In this document: positions 44,061 to 52,940 of the stretch, one piece after another
Position numbering within the stretch: position 1 is the first letter of the stretch
Layout of the letters: every line of letters starts with the position of its first letter
Assembly (NCBI RefSeq): GCF_000466685.1
Contig: NZ_ANNG01000029.1
Span: 1 to 52,940 of the forward strand
DNA from: Campylobacter concisus UNSWCS
GTDB lineage: Bacteria; Campylobacterota; Campylobacteria; Campylobacterales; Campylobacteraceae
DNA: 52,940 bases
Direction: 5' to 3'
Notes under the pieces: model-generated
The model's database searches: none
What the model was told of the DNA's origin: nothing
Seen by the model: the letters and a program-made list of their open reading frames with translations, nothing else
Program-made: the position numbers and the translations under genes

Positions 44061-44694
44061 AATTTATCTTGTCTCAAACACAAAAACGACTGATGAGAGC
44101 GTTATAAATTTAAGCGTTAGTAAGATAGAGTTTTTGAAATTTGAGATAAATTTAAGCGAATATGACGCACTTGTAGCAACCTCAAAAAACGCTTTTAAGG
44201 CTTTAAAATTTAATGAGATCAGCGCGCTAGAAAATTTACCAGTTTTTGCTATCGCAAATAGTTGTGCAGCAGCTGCAAGAGAGTTTGGTTTTAGTGAAAT
44301 TTACACTGGGCAAAATGCTCATGGAGATGACTTTGCAAGAGAAATTTTGCCACTTTTAAAGGGCAAAAAGGTTCTTTATCTAAAGGGCAAAGATAGCGCT
44401 TCAAATTTCTTAGAAATTTTGCAAGATGGCGGCGTAAATATAAAGGCGGTCATCGCTTATGAAAATGTCTTAAATCCTTGCAAAATGGAGCTAAAACCAC
44501 CAAAAAATAGCATTTTGATCTTCGCATCTCCGATAAATGTGAGAAATTTTCTTGCTAATTTTGGCTGGGACGAGAGCTATCAAACAATAAGTATCGGAAA
44601 GGTCACTGCAAAAGAGCTAAAATTTAGCACGCCACTTGTTAGTCAAAGTCAAGATATAAACGCTTGTATCGCACTTGCCAAAACGTTACTTTAA
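44053..44694 (+). CDS. hemD: Uroporphyrinogen-III synthase
   Basis: Closes hydroxymethylbilane with ring D inversion in haem synthesis. 213 residues with the loosely conserved two-domain pattern: DALVATSKNAFKAL, VFAIANSCAAAAREFGF, ILPLLKGKKVLYLKGK, and the C-terminal ILIFASPINVRNFL ... ISIGKVTAKEL. HemD is poorly conserved, but these blocks in this order are typical. Start TTG at 44053 with a weak ribosome site, inside the end of the transporter gene. Confidence 0.85.
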   Translation: MRKIYLVSNTKTTDESVINLSVSKIEFLKFEINLSEYDALVATSKNAFKALKFNEISALENLPVFAIANSCAAAAREFGFSEIYTGQNAHGDDFAREILPLLKGKKVLYLKGKDSASNFLEILQDGGVNIKAVIAYENVLNPCKMELKPPKNSILIFASPINVRNFLANFGWDESYQTISIGKVTAKELKFSTPLVSQSQDINACIALAKTLL

Positions 44695-44926
44695 GCAAAG
44701 AATTTATATAATTTTATTGCCTGAGTGAAGCGAGTCAGCATTTTACGGGGTCCAACACTTTTTTGTTAGCGAAAAGGTATGGGTGCCTTGCGATGTGGCT
44801 TCGTTTGAGCCTTAAACAGCGAGAAGTTGCAACCTTTTGGTATCCATCTATTTGCAAGATTGGCTTTGTTTATGGGCCACTCTTCTATGCGACGCCCACT
44901 TGGGTTTTTAAATTTACGGAGATAAT
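44695..44926. other. Gene-free spacer before purD with possible RNA structure
   Basis: 232 bases without a credible frame and less AT-rich than other spacers. It includes short inverted repeats such as CTGAGTG...CGAGTCAG near 44724 and AAAAGGT (near 44778) with ACCTTTT (near 44840). No riboswitch or known RNA class recognised (the purine-riboswitch core motifs are not seen). purD's ribosome site (CGGAG) and start are at its right end. Confidence 0.45.
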
Positions 44927-46171
44927 ATGAACATTCTCATAATAGGAAGTGGCGGCCGCGAATACGCCATTGCTCTAAAACTAAAAAGCGAAAAAAATAT
45001 AAATTTATACTTTGCGCCTGGAAATGGTGCGACCTCACGCCTTGGTGAGAATTTAAACATAAAAGACTTTCATGAGCTAGCAAATTTTGCCAAAAAAAAT
45101 AGTATCGAGCTAACTATCGTGGGACCTGAAGCGCCTCTTAGCGAAGGCGTGGTGGATATCTTTAAAAAAGAGTGTTTGCTCATCTTTGGACCAAGCAAAG
45201 CAGCAGCCAGACTCGAGGCTAGCAAGGCCTATATGAAGGACTTTTTAGCTAGAAATAATATAAAAACTGCAAAATATTTAAACACAGACGACAAAGAAAA
45301 AGCATTTAAATTTATTGATACATTAAGCGTGCCAATTGTCGTAAAGGCTGATGGACTTTGCGCTGGAAAAGGCGTGATCATCGCAAATTCTAAAGAGGAG
45401 GCCAAAGGGGCAGTTAGCGACATGCTAAGTGGGGCTAGCTTTGGTGATGCTGGCAAATTTGTGGTGGTTGAGGAGTTTTTGGACGGCTTTGAGCTTAGCT
45501 TTTTTGCCATTTGTGACGGCGAAAATTTTGTAAGCTTGCCAGTGGCGCAAGACCACAAACGCTTGCTTGATAACGACGAGGGTCCAAATACTGGCGGCAT
45601 GGGCGCTTATGCTCCAAGTCCGCTTGCTTCAAAAGAGCTTATAAAAAGGGTTGAAGAAGAGGTTGTAAAACCTACGTTAAAAGGGATGAAAAACGAGGGC
45701 AGTCCGTTTTGTGGAGTGCTTTTTGTGGGGCTGATGATCGTGAAAAATGAGCCTTATGTGCTTGAATTTAACGTGAGATTTGGCGACCCTGAGTGTGAGG
45801 TATTGATGCCTTTGATAGATGGAAATTTGAGTGAAATTTTACTAAGCGCTGCAAAAGGCGAGCTAAAGCCTATCAGCTTAAAAGATGAATTTGCCGTTGG
45901 TGTCGTAATGTCTAGCAAAAACTATCCTTATAAAAGCAGTCCAAAGGCTAAAATTTCAGTATTAAATGATGTAAAAGACGCCCATATAGCTTACGCAGGT
46001 GTGAGCAAAGAGGGTGATGAAATTTACGCAGATGGTGGTAGAGTGCTAGTCTGCGTGGCGACTGCAAAGAGCATAAAAGAGGCGCGTGATAAGGCTTATG
46101 AGCTTTGCGAAAATGTCAAATTTGACGGAGCGCACTTTAGAAAAGATATCGCGTGGCAGGCTCTAAAATGA
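44927..46171 (+). CDS. purD: Phosphoribosylamine-glycine ligase
   Basis: Second step of purine synthesis, ATP-grasp ligase. 414 residues: [11 protein letters not shown] at the N-terminus, [12 protein letters not shown], the ATP-grasp core [14 protein letters not shown] and [19 protein letters not shown], and [15 protein letters not shown]. Complete; its stop overlaps the next gene's ATG (ATGA). Confidence 0.98.
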   Translation: MNILIIGSGGREYAIALKLKSEKNINLYFAPGNGATSRLGENLNIKDFHELANFAKKNSIELTIVGPEAPLSEGVVDIFKKECLLIFGPSKAAARLEASKAYMKDFLARNNIKTAKYLNTDDKEKAFKFIDTLSVPIVVKADGLCAGKGVIIANSKEEAKGAVSDMLSGASFGDAGKFVVVEEFLDGFELSFFAICDGENFVSLPVAQDHKRLLDNDEGPNTGGMGAYAPSPLASKELIKRVEEEVVKPTLKGMKNEGSPFCGVLFVGLMIVKNEPYVLEFNVRFGDPECEVLMPLIDGNLSEILLSAAKGELKPISLKDEFAVGVVMSSKNYPYKSSPKAKISVLNDVKDAHIAYAGVSKEGDEIYADGGRVLVCVATAKSIKEARDKAYELCENVKFDGAHFRKDIAWQALK

Positions 46172-46617
46172 GTATGCAGATAGAAGAGAAGCTTCAAAAC
46201 GAAGAAATTTCACTTGCTCCTTTTGCTAAGAGGATCATGGCGTTTTCTATCGATGAGATCATAGTTTCGTTTCTTTTTATGATCATCTATTGGGAGCCTC
46301 TTTCTACTAGCACTAACTATGATGACGCTAGAAATTTAGTATTAAATTTATTTTGGCAAGTGGTAGCTTTAAAAGTCATCTATCACACATTTTTTGTTTG
46401 GTATTATGGCGCTAGTTTAGGGCAGATGATAACAAAGACGATGTGTATAAATGTAGAAATTTTAGATAAGCCAAATTTAACTCAAAGTCTTGTTAGGGCG
46501 ATATTTAGGATAGTTAGTGAAGCTTGTTTTTATCTTGGCTTTGCTTGGGCACTTTCAAACCCTGCAAGGCAGACTTGGCAAGACAAAATAGCAAAAACAG
46601 TGGTGATAAATGCGTAA
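46168..46617 (+). CDS. RDD-family membrane protein
   Basis: 149 residues with three or four hydrophobic helices and the RDD family pattern ([51 protein letters not shown]). Here the usual Arg-Asp-Asp is R-x-x-A-F-S-I-D. Function of the family is unclear; some members are ion antiporters. The frame is open to GTG 46153, but ATG 46168 overlapping the purD stop is preferred. It overlaps lptD by 8 bases. Confidence 0.87.
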   Translation: MSMQIEEKLQNEEISLAPFAKRIMAFSIDEIIVSFLFMIIYWEPLSTSTNYDDARNLVLNLFWQVVALKVIYHTFFVWYYGASLGQMITKTMCINVEILDKPNLTQSLVRAIFRIVSEACFYLGFAWALSNPARQTWQDKIAKTVVINA

Positions 46618-48772
46618 AATTTTATTTTTAATTCCGGTTTGTGTTTTTAGTTTAAGTGCAGCAGTGCAAGATGTGCAGCTATTGGCTGATGATGTGAAGC
46701 AAGATAAGGGCATCGTAACGGCAAACAAAAACGTCGTTGTATATTCGCAAGAGTATCTTGTGACGGCTGATTGTGCTGTTTATGATCAAAACAACTCAGT
46801 CATTGAGCTCTTTGGCAATGTCAATATGATGAAGGGCAAAGATGAGGTCTCTCGCTCAAACTACGCTAAGCTAAATTTAAAAAACAACAACGCTGCCTTT
46901 GAGTCACTCTTTATGATGAATAAAGACATGGAAGTGTGGATGAGAAGCGATGAGAGCAGCTCAGATAGCGAGTACTACAGAGTAAGAAAGGCGATGGTTT
47001 CAAGCTGCAACGTCCAAGATCCTGACTGGAGCATCACCTCAAGCTCAGCCATGCTAAATAAAGAGAGTAAATTTTTGCACCTTTTTAACCCAGTCTTTCG
47101 CATAGCAAACGTGCCAGTCTTTTACCTGCCATACTTTGGCTTCTCAACTGATACTACAAGAAGGACAGGCCTTTTGCCACCAGAGCTTGGATACGGCAAG
47201 TCAGAGGGCTTTTACTACAAGCAGCCAGTCTATTTTGCACCTTATAATCAGTGGGATCTGGAGTTTGATCCGCAGATAAGAACAAACAGGGGCGCTGGAA
47301 TTTACGGTGCTTTTAGATTTACTGATTCGCCTGATTCAAGAGGCGAGATCAGCTTTGGTTCATTTACTGATAAAAACAGCTACCGAGCCAAGCAAAAAAG
47401 CGAGACTTCAAACAGAGCTGAGCTAAAAAACAAAACTCACAAAGGTGTCGGGCTAAAATATGAAAGAGATAAACTCATAAAATACCTTAGCGAGGCTGAT
47501 CTGCAAGAGGGTATGTGGATAGATGCAACCAAGCTAAATGACATAGACTATCTAAATTTAAAGGGCAGAGATGATGACTACGACTCGCTTGTCACCTCTA
47601 AATTTAACTACTTCATAGCAAATGACGATCACTACTTTGGCACCTATGCGAAATACTACATAGACACCGAAAAGATCGGCTCAAAGAACGAAAACAAAGA
47701 TACGCTTCAAGAGCTTCCATCGCTTCAGTATCATAAATTTACAGACGATATAGTCTTGCCAAATATCTTATATTCAATCGATCTTCAATCACATAGATAT
47801 GATAGAAAGATAGGCGTTAGAGCAACTCAGTATGAATTTACGCTGCCAGCTTCAGTGCATGTGCCACTGTTTGATGATAGCTTAACGTTTTCATTTTACG
47901 AGTACCTTTACGCTTCAAGGATAAACTACGAAAACAAGATAAATTCATTTGATGACAAAAGAGAAGACAAGCACGCAAATTTTGTAAATAACTACCATAA
48001 ATTTGCTCTTCACACAGACCTTGCAAAGGCGTATGAGAGCTTTTATCACACTTTAAATTTTGGTGCTGAGTATTTGCTACCATGGTATAGAAAAGGAAAT
48101 TTAGACGACGAGTTTATCTATGACAAAGATCTAAATGAGTATGAAAATTTCTTAGCTCAAGATCAGAGCAAAGAGGAAGTTTCTGGCTATTTGACACAGT
48201 ATTTCTTTAACGGCAGTGGCAGAAAAGTTGTCAAACACAGCATCTCACAAGGTTACTACACAAAAGATGATGAGTATTCAAATTTAAAAAATGCCATCTA
48301 CCTATATCCGTTTGAGAATTTTAGCCTTTATAACAAGCTTGAATACTCACACAAAGATAGAGAGCTTAAAAAGGTGCAAAACGGACTTTACTATACGCAC
48401 GATCTATTTTGGATAAATATGCTCCATACAATGAAAAAGAGCGATAGCAAGGCTAAAAATAGTGCAACAAAAGATAGCTACTTTACAAGCAGCGCTGGTG
48501 TAAAACTCCCGCATCAATATAGCCTAATTGGCGGCTGGCAATACGACCTTGAAAGGAGCTACACAAAGAGCTGGAGAGTTGGTGTGCTTCATCAAAGAAA
48601 GTGCTGGAACTACGGGCTAATTTATCAACACGATGTCGAGCCAACAACAACGACAAATGGCTCAGCCTCAACTAAGAAAAGTGGCATCTACTTTACTATA
48701 AATTTCTATCCGATGGGCGGCTTGCACTATGACTTTTCACAAAGCAGCACCACTTCATCAAGTAGCAAATAA
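46610..48772 (+). CDS. lptD: LPS-assembly protein LptD
   Basis: Outer-membrane barrel that inserts LPS into the outer leaflet with LptE. 720 residues: signal peptide to about residue 18 (FLIPVCVFSLSAAVQ), N-terminal OstA jelly-roll (DVKQDKGIVTANKNVVVYSQ, AVYDQNNSVIELFGNVNM), then the barrel beginning near PVFYLPYFGFSTDTTRRTG, the most conserved block, and ending in a terminal strand region (IYFTINFYPMGG) with a Ser-rich tail. Complete. Its partner in the pathway, an LptF/G permease, is at 13037. Confidence 0.94.
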   Translation: MRKILFLIPVCVFSLSAAVQDVQLLADDVKQDKGIVTANKNVVVYSQEYLVTADCAVYDQNNSVIELFGNVNMMKGKDEVSRSNYAKLNLKNNNAAFESLFMMNKDMEVWMRSDESSSDSEYYRVRKAMVSSCNVQDPDWSITSSSAMLNKESKFLHLFNPVFRIANVPVFYLPYFGFSTDTTRRTGLLPPELGYGKSEGFYYKQPVYFAPYNQWDLEFDPQIRTNRGAGIYGAFRFTDSPDSRGEISFGSFTDKNSYRAKQKSETSNRAELKNKTHKGVGLKYERDKLIKYLSEADLQEGMWIDATKLNDIDYLNLKGRDDDYDSLVTSKFNYFIANDDHYFGTYAKYYIDTEKIGSKNENKDTLQELPSLQYHKFTDDIVLPNILYSIDLQSHRYDRKIGVRATQYEFTLPASVHVPLFDDSLTFSFYEYLYASRINYENKINSFDDKREDKHANFVNNYHKFALHTDLAKAYESFYHTLNFGAEYLLPWYRKGNLDDEFIYDKDLNEYENFLAQDQSKEEVSGYLTQYFFNGSGRKVVKHSISQGYYTKDDEYSNLKNAIYLYPFENFSLYNKLEYSHKDRELKKVQNGLYYTHDLFWINMLHTMKKSDSKAKNSATKDSYFTSSAGVKLPHQYSLIGGWQYDLERSYTKSWRVGVLHQRKCWNYGLIYQHDVEPTTTTNGSASTKKSGIYFTINFYPMGGLHYDFSQSSTTSSSSK

Positions 48773-48785
48773 GATGGCTAGATAA

Positions 48786-49484
48786 ATGGCAAGCGTTAAA
48801 TTTAAAGATCAATTAGATGCAGCTAACAAGCTCATCGAGATCTTGCCAAAAAAAGAGCTAAATGACGCTAAGACGATAGTTCTTTGCATGTCGCTTGAGT
48901 CAGTTATCCTGACTGACGTGGTTTGCAGGGGGTTAAATTTAAGCTATGAGATGCTCTTTAGCGAGCCAATCCCTGCGCCAAACAACAGTGAATGCGACGT
49001 AGCGATAGTTAGCGAGACCGAGGATATCGTGCTAAACGACCCTCTCATAAAAGCTTTTAACATAAGCTATGACTACATCTACGGCGAAGCGCATAGAAAA
49101 TATGAAGAGAAAATTTTAAAAAATGTCTATAAATACAGAAAAGGAAATTTGATAGGAGAGCTAAAGGGCAAGAATATTTTACTGATCGACGAGGGGTGTG
49201 AGACTGGCATGACGGCACTCATTTGCATAAAGACGCTGCTTGATGTGAAGGTAAAGTCCATCTCATACGCAACGCCGATGATAGCCACTGATGTCTTTGC
49301 AAATTTAAATGATATGGTCGATGAAATTTACACGATAAACAAGATCGTTGATTTTATCGATGTGGATTCGTATTACGAGAAAAAGATCGAGGCTACGAGC
49401 GAGCGCATCATGTCGATATTAGAAGAGAGCCCTCACTATTTACCGTTACAAAAACAACAAGGAGATAAAAATAATGCAATATAG
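48786..49484 (+). CDS. Phosphoribosyltransferase-fold protein
   Basis: 232 residues. The PRPP-loop-like block is [21 protein letters not shown] (about residues 126-145, usually VDDGxxTG), with the first acidic residue replaced so the usual D/E-D pair reads Asp-Glu. The flanking alpha/beta pattern is type I phosphoribosyltransferase. Substrate not evident; the weakly kept loop raises the chance that it is a regulatory or RNA-linked relative. It overlaps pnp by 11 bases, so the two are coupled. Confidence 0.7.
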   Translation: MASVKFKDQLDAANKLIEILPKKELNDAKTIVLCMSLESVILTDVVCRGLNLSYEMLFSEPIPAPNNSECDVAIVSETEDIVLNDPLIKAFNISYDYIYGEAHRKYEEKILKNVYKYRKGNLIGELKGKNILLIDEGCETGMTALICIKTLLDVKVKSISYATPMIATDVFANLNDMVDEIYTINKIVDFIDVDSYYEKKIEATSERIMSILEESPHYLPLQKQQGDKNNAI

Positions 49485-51672
49485 TATAGAAGTCAATAAT
49501 CAGGTCGAAATTTTTGACCTTAATAAAGTAGCTAAACAAGCTAGTGGGGCAGTGCTTTTAAGGGTGAAAAACACCATAGTTTTAGCAACTGTGGCAAGAG
49601 AAGATGTGCAAGTTGAAGAGGACTTTTTGCCTCTAACGGTGCAATACATCGAAAAAGCTTACGCAGCTGGCAAAATACCAGGTGGTTACGTCAAGCGCGA
49701 GACCAAGCCAGGCGACTTTGAGACACTAACTGCTCGCATCATAGATAGATCACTTCGCCCACTTTTCCCAAAAGGCTACGCATACCCAACACAGATCGTT
49801 GTCATGGTGCTTTCAGCTGATCCTGAGGTTGATTTACAAGTTGTGAGCCTAAATGCGGCTTCAGTTGCACTTTACCTTAGCGACATCCCTGTAAATCGCC
49901 CAGTTTGTGGTGTAAGAGTTGGCTATATAGATGATAAATTTGTTATCAATCCAAGCAACTCTGAGCTAAAACAAAGCGCGATCGATCTTTATGTTGCTGG
50001 CACAAAAGATGAGCTTTTGATGATCGAGATGAGAAGCTTGCCTCAGCAAACTACGCAGCTCATACCGATGGTAGCGATCGAGCCGATGATAGATCCTAGC
50101 CTAAGCGATAGCATGGCGCAAAAGCAAGTGATGAATGAATTTAGCGAAGATAAGATGGTTGAGGCGATCGACTTTGCTGGTAAAGCGATACTAAGAGCTA
50201 GCAGCGCTTATGAAGAGGCGTTTAAAGAGCATAAAAAAGAGGATGCCGCACTTGAGCTAAAACCAGAGATAGAAAACGAAAATATCGCTATTTATATCGA
50301 TAAATTTTACAAAGCAGAGGTTAAAAACGCGATCAATCAAATGGCAAAGAGCGAGCGTGCAAGCGAGCTTGGCAAGATCGCTAAACAAATTTCAAGCGAT
50401 GAGGTAGCTCAAAAAGAGGGCTGGGACGAGGCTGTCATCTCAAATGTCCTTGGCAAATATAAAAAGAAAATAGTAAGAGAGCAGATCATAAACGAGGGCG
50501 TTAGAGCCGACGGACGCGGGCTTGAAGAGGTTAGGCCTATTAGCATCGAGACAAATGTCCTTCCAAACGCTCACGGCTCATGTCTCTTTACAAGAGGTCA
50601 AACTCAGGCGCTAGTTGTCGCCACTCTTGGCACAGATAGCGATGCTCAGATGTATGACATCCTAACTGAAAAAGCTCCTTTGGTTGAGAAATTTATGTTT
50701 AACTACAACTTCCCAGGCTTTAGCGTCGGCGAGGCAAGCCCGCTTAAAGCTCCAGGCAGACGTGAGCTTGGACATGGAAATTTAGCCAAACGTGCCCTTG
50801 CACCAAGCATCGATCTAGCTTCTCCATATACGATAAGGGTCGTTTCAGAAATTTTAGAGAGCAACGGCTCAAGCTCGATGGCTAGCGTTTGCGGTGGTTC
50901 GCTTGCACTTAGAGCTGCTGGGGTCAATACCCAAAAACTTGTCGCTGGCGTTGCGATGGGTCTTATATTTGAAGGTGAGAAACACGCTGTTTTAACTGAT
51001 ATCATGGGTCTTGAAGACCACGACGGCGATATGGACTTTAAAGTTGCTGGCACAAGTGATGGCATCACAGCGCTTCAGATGGACATCAAGCTTGGAGGCA
51101 TCAGCCTAGAAGTGCTAAAAGAGGCGCTTTATCAAGCAAAACGCGGCAGAGAGCACATCCTTGCTCTAATGACACAGGCTGATAAAAATATAGAGATAAA
51201 CGAAGATGTATTGCCAAAACTTGAGCTATTTAACGTTGATCCAAGCAAGATCGTAGATATCATCGGTCAAGCTGGCAAGACTATAAAAGAGATCATCGAG
51301 AAATTTGAAGTTTCGATCGACCTTGATAGAGAAAAGGGCGAGGTTAAAATCGCAGGTGGCGCTAAGAAAAACGTCGATGCAGCAAAAGACTACATCATCT
51401 CGATCACTTCAAAAGAGAACTCTCGCTCGTTTGGCAAAAAGCCGTTTAAACACGATAAAGAGCGTGTAAAACCGACATTTAATATCGGAGATGAGTTTGT
51501 TGGAAGCGTAAAAAGCGTGGTTGATTTTGGAGTATTTATCGAGCTAAAAGATGGTGTTGATGGTCTGCTTCACATCTCAAAGATAAAGAGCCCATTAAAC
51601 GTAGGTGATCAGGTAAAAGTGTGTGTGAGCGAGCAAAAAGGAAACAAAATTTCGCTCTCTTTGGTTGAATAA
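49474..51672 (+). CDS. pnp: Polyribonucleotide nucleotidyltransferase
   Basis: Phosphorolytic 3'-5' exoribonuclease. 732 residues: two RNase PH domains ([33 protein letters not shown]), with [18 protein letters not shown] as the second active-site part, then KH domain ([19 protein letters not shown]) and S1 domain ([20 protein letters not shown]). Complete. Start ATG with AAGGAGA box 9 bases upstream, inside the end of the previous gene. Confidence 0.98.
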   Translation: MQYSIEVNNQVEIFDLNKVAKQASGAVLLRVKNTIVLATVAREDVQVEEDFLPLTVQYIEKAYAAGKIPGGYVKRETKPGDFETLTARIIDRSLRPLFPKGYAYPTQIVVMVLSADPEVDLQVVSLNAASVALYLSDIPVNRPVCGVRVGYIDDKFVINPSNSELKQSAIDLYVAGTKDELLMIEMRSLPQQTTQLIPMVAIEPMIDPSLSDSMAQKQVMNEFSEDKMVEAIDFAGKAILRASSAYEEAFKEHKKEDAALELKPEIENENIAIYIDKFYKAEVKNAINQMAKSERASELGKIAKQISSDEVAQKEGWDEAVISNVLGKYKKKIVREQIINEGVRADGRGLEEVRPISIETNVLPNAHGSCLFTRGQTQALVVATLGTDSDAQMYDILTEKAPLVEKFMFNYNFPGFSVGEASPLKAPGRRELGHGNLAKRALAPSIDLASPYTIRVVSEILESNGSSSMASVCGGSLALRAAGVNTQKLVAGVAMGLIFEGEKHAVLTDIMGLEDHDGDMDFKVAGTSDGITALQMDIKLGGISLEVLKEALYQAKRGREHILALMTQADKNIEINEDVLPKLELFNVDPSKIVDIIGQAGKTIKEIIEKFEVSIDLDREKGEVKIAGGAKKNVDAAKDYIISITSKENSRSFGKKPFKHDKERVKPTFNIGDEFVGSVKSVVDFGVFIELKDGVDGLLHISKIKSPLNVGDQVKVCVSEQKGNKISLSLVE

Positions 51673-51690
51673 ATTTTTAAAGGATAGATG

Positions 51691-52542
51691 ATGAAATACA
51701 AAAAGTTGCTTTTTCCAATTGGAGCAGGGGACGATATCGAGCCAAGAATTTACGGTGCTTTAAAGGTTGCACAATGGTTTAAAGCTCACATGGAGATCCT
51801 CACTTGCCAACTAGATCCAAGTGTGGTTTATAATATGAAAATGACGCTTCGTGGTGGAGTGCTTTTTGAGGAATTTTTAAAATCAGCCAAGTCTGAGCTT
51901 GCGGTTGAGCACGAAGAGAACGAAAAGCTTTTTAATAAAATTTGCGCTGAGCTTGGCATAAAGGTGAGCGATGAGATCATCGAAGATGTCTGCACTGCAA
52001 ATTTCACGATCCATAATGGAAAAAGAAGCGCCATAGTTGAGCAAGAGAGTAAATTTTGCGATCTAGTCGTAGCTGCAGTGCCACTTGATGGCAAGATCAC
52101 TGGCACATTTGAGTCAGCTGTTTTAAAAAGTGGTAAAAATGCGATCGTTATCCCAAGAAAGATGCGTGAATTTAGGGCTGATAATATCCTTGTAAGCTGG
52201 ACAGGAACAACTCAAAGCTCAAGAGCCCTAACTGGAGCGATCGATCTTTTAAAGAGCGCTAAAAAGGTTCAGTGCATCACTTCAAAAGCAAGCCTTGGCG
52301 ACAATGCCGAGCTAAATCTTAAAAAGCTTGAAGAGTATTTTAAAATTCATGGTATCAGCGCGTCTTTTGAGATCATAGCAACTACAACGATACCTGGCGA
52401 GGCACTTTTAAAAGCTGCAAATGATAGAAATGCAGATCTCATCGTAGCCAGCAGATACGGTGAAAACGGACTAATGGAGATGGTCCTTGGCGGAACATCA
52501 AGATTTTTCTTAGAACATACAAATATCCCAGTTTATCTATAA
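51691..52542 (+). CDS. Tandem universal stress protein
   Basis: 283 residues in two UspA-type halves. The N-terminal half (KKLLFPIGAGDDIEPRIYGALKVA, in parts) is the more divergent; the second ends with the nucleotide-binding motif ADLIVASRYGENGLMEMVLGG and SRFFLEHTNIPV, the G-2x-G-9x-G-S/T pattern of ATP-binding members. Two ATGs in a row (51688, 51691); the second is better spaced from the AGGA box. It lies 15 bases behind pnp, with a terminator behind it. Confidence 0.85.
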   Translation: MKYKKLLFPIGAGDDIEPRIYGALKVAQWFKAHMEILTCQLDPSVVYNMKMTLRGGVLFEEFLKSAKSELAVEHEENEKLFNKICAELGIKVSDEIIEDVCTANFTIHNGKRSAIVEQESKFCDLVVAAVPLDGKITGTFESAVLKSGKNAIVIPRKMREFRADNILVSWTGTTQSSRALTGAIDLLKSAKKVQCITSKASLGDNAELNLKKLEEYFKIHGISASFEIIATTTIPGEALLKAANDRNADLIVASRYGENGLMEMVLGGTSRFFLEHTNIPVYL

Positions 52543-52544
52543 TG

Positions 52545-52572
52545 GATTGCGGCTTGGTCCGCGATCTAATTT
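52545..52572 (+). terminator. Rho-independent terminator after universal stress gene
   Basis: An 8-bp stem (52545-52552 with 52559-52566, one G-T wobble), loop CTTGGT, followed by CTAATTTTTTTG. Confidence 0.8.
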
Positions 52573-52640
52573 TTTTGCTTTGCAAATTTTAAAATTTGCT
52601 CGAACTTCTTTTGTAAAAAATATTTTTAGTTTGTAATCAG

Positions 52641-52750
52641 AAATTTTAAAATTTAATAGATATTCCTTGAGTGTTAATATTAAAAATTGTTTGAAGTTTT
52701 TTAGGTATTGTTCTTTTTAAAATTTGATAGATATTTCTTGGAGTATTAAA
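52641..52750 (-). repeat. Two copies of a ~35-bp element in the right inverted-repeat arm
   Basis: 52641-52680 and 52714-52750 both read TTTTAAAATTT(A/G)ATAGATAT, a short spacer, CTTG, then GTnTTAA. A third copy, inverted, is at 904-939 in the left arm. All three lie behind chemoreceptor terminators. Confidence 0.65.
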
Positions 52751-52766
52751 TTTAAGTCTAAATTTA

Positions 52767-52796
52767 CATAGCCCTCTAATGCTTTAGAGAGCTATG
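52767..52796 (-). terminator. Hairpin terminator of the right chemoreceptor gene
   Basis: Same 13-bp stem-loop as at 815-844, in inverted orientation; 27 bases behind the stop codon. Confidence 0.7.
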
Positions 52797-52822
52797 CTTT
52801 GTATTAATTGCAGTGGTTTAGT

Positions 52823-52940
52823 TTAAAATTTATTCTTTCTTACTTCACTTACTATAGTCTTTGCCATGTTATCAACATCGCTTGTTACTTCATTAGCCCT
52901 ATTAGCAATTACAACATTCTCTTTTGTTAGATTATCTATT
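52823..52940 (-). CDS. Methyl-accepting chemotaxis protein, last 38 residues (rest outside window)
   Basis: Minus-strand frame ending in TAA at 52823-52825. Visible end: [18 protein letters not shown], then the helix ending VRKNKF. It matches the C-terminus of the left-edge receptor at 31 of 38 positions (changes such as Gln to Arg, Glu to Asn, Ala to Thr), so this is a paralogous receptor and not a copy of the same gene. Ligand domain not visible. Confidence 0.88.
   Translation of the reverse strand, partial: IDNLTKENVVIANRANEVTSDVDNMAKTIVSEVRKNKF

Larger units (their letters stand above)
52640..52940 (-). repeat. Right arm of long inverted repeat
   Basis: Inverted counterpart of 670-940: chemoreceptor 3' end, terminator hairpin and flank. 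Base 52940 corresponds to base 670, so the similarity runs to the window edge and probably beyond. Confidence 0.85.

Overview
The window reads as chromosome of a Campylobacter of the C. concisus type. The evidence is the low G+C, the leucine-rich TTA/AAATTTA style of coding sequence, tight overlapping operons, T-rich extended -10 promoters, a CheA with a fused receiver domain, and a block order (cheV-cheA-cheW-serB-tal ... rplY-pth-lptF/G-lysA-pheA-hisC-fliF-fliG-fliH-dxs-perR-ubiE-xseA-serC; uvrC ... guaA-purD-RDD-pnp) that matches what I remember of Campylobacter jejuni. The species call is inference; no rRNA is present to settle it. No tRNA, rRNA, CRISPR array, intact insertion sequence or prophage was seen.

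Layout: 1-940 holds the 3' part of a methyl-accepting chemotaxis protein gene and its terminator, followed by about 400 bp without a gene. 1365-2781 (minus) is a ThiF-family gene with surE. 2884-9719 (plus) carries lipid A and chemotaxis genes: lpxB, greA, an LpxH-like phosphoesterase, cheV, cheA, cheW, serB. 9724-17540 is central metabolism and envelope: tal, a PilT-like ATPase, rplY, pth, an LptF/LptG permease, lysA, pheA, hisC. 17545-21136 is fliF-fliG-fliH, running straight into dxs. Then come perR, a CYTH-CHAD protein, ubiE, xseA, serC and a methyltransferase. 29449-31605 has a TauE/SafE permease divergent from a stand-alone trpE.

31620-32660 is a short accessory or decayed patch: an AT-rich lipoprotein, a 35-residue membrane peptide, a broken second copy of that peptide's 5' end, and a psd (phosphatidylserine decarboxylase) remnant. 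32811-38392 (minus) holds a degenerate histidine-kinase/receiver protein with a partner, then uvrC and an unknown gene. From 38357 on (plus): a small lipoprotein, nhaD, guaA, an mnmC remnant, a double-cupin gene behind a perfect palindrome, a Bcr/CflA transporter, hemD, purD, an RDD protein, lptD, a phosphoribosyltransferase-like gene, pnp and a tandem universal stress protein.

The window ends in the tail of a second chemoreceptor gene in the opposite orientation. Its last 38 codons, terminator and downstream repeats are a diverged inverted copy of those at the left edge, so nearly the whole 52 kb lies between two inverted repeats. This is the most structural observation here. The two gene remnants (psd, mnmC), the short-peptide duplication, the two-gene degenerate signalling module, and a small LptM-like lipoprotein whose start overlaps a divergent gene are the other points worth a second look. 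I did not find an obvious wholly new system such as a defence island or retroelement.
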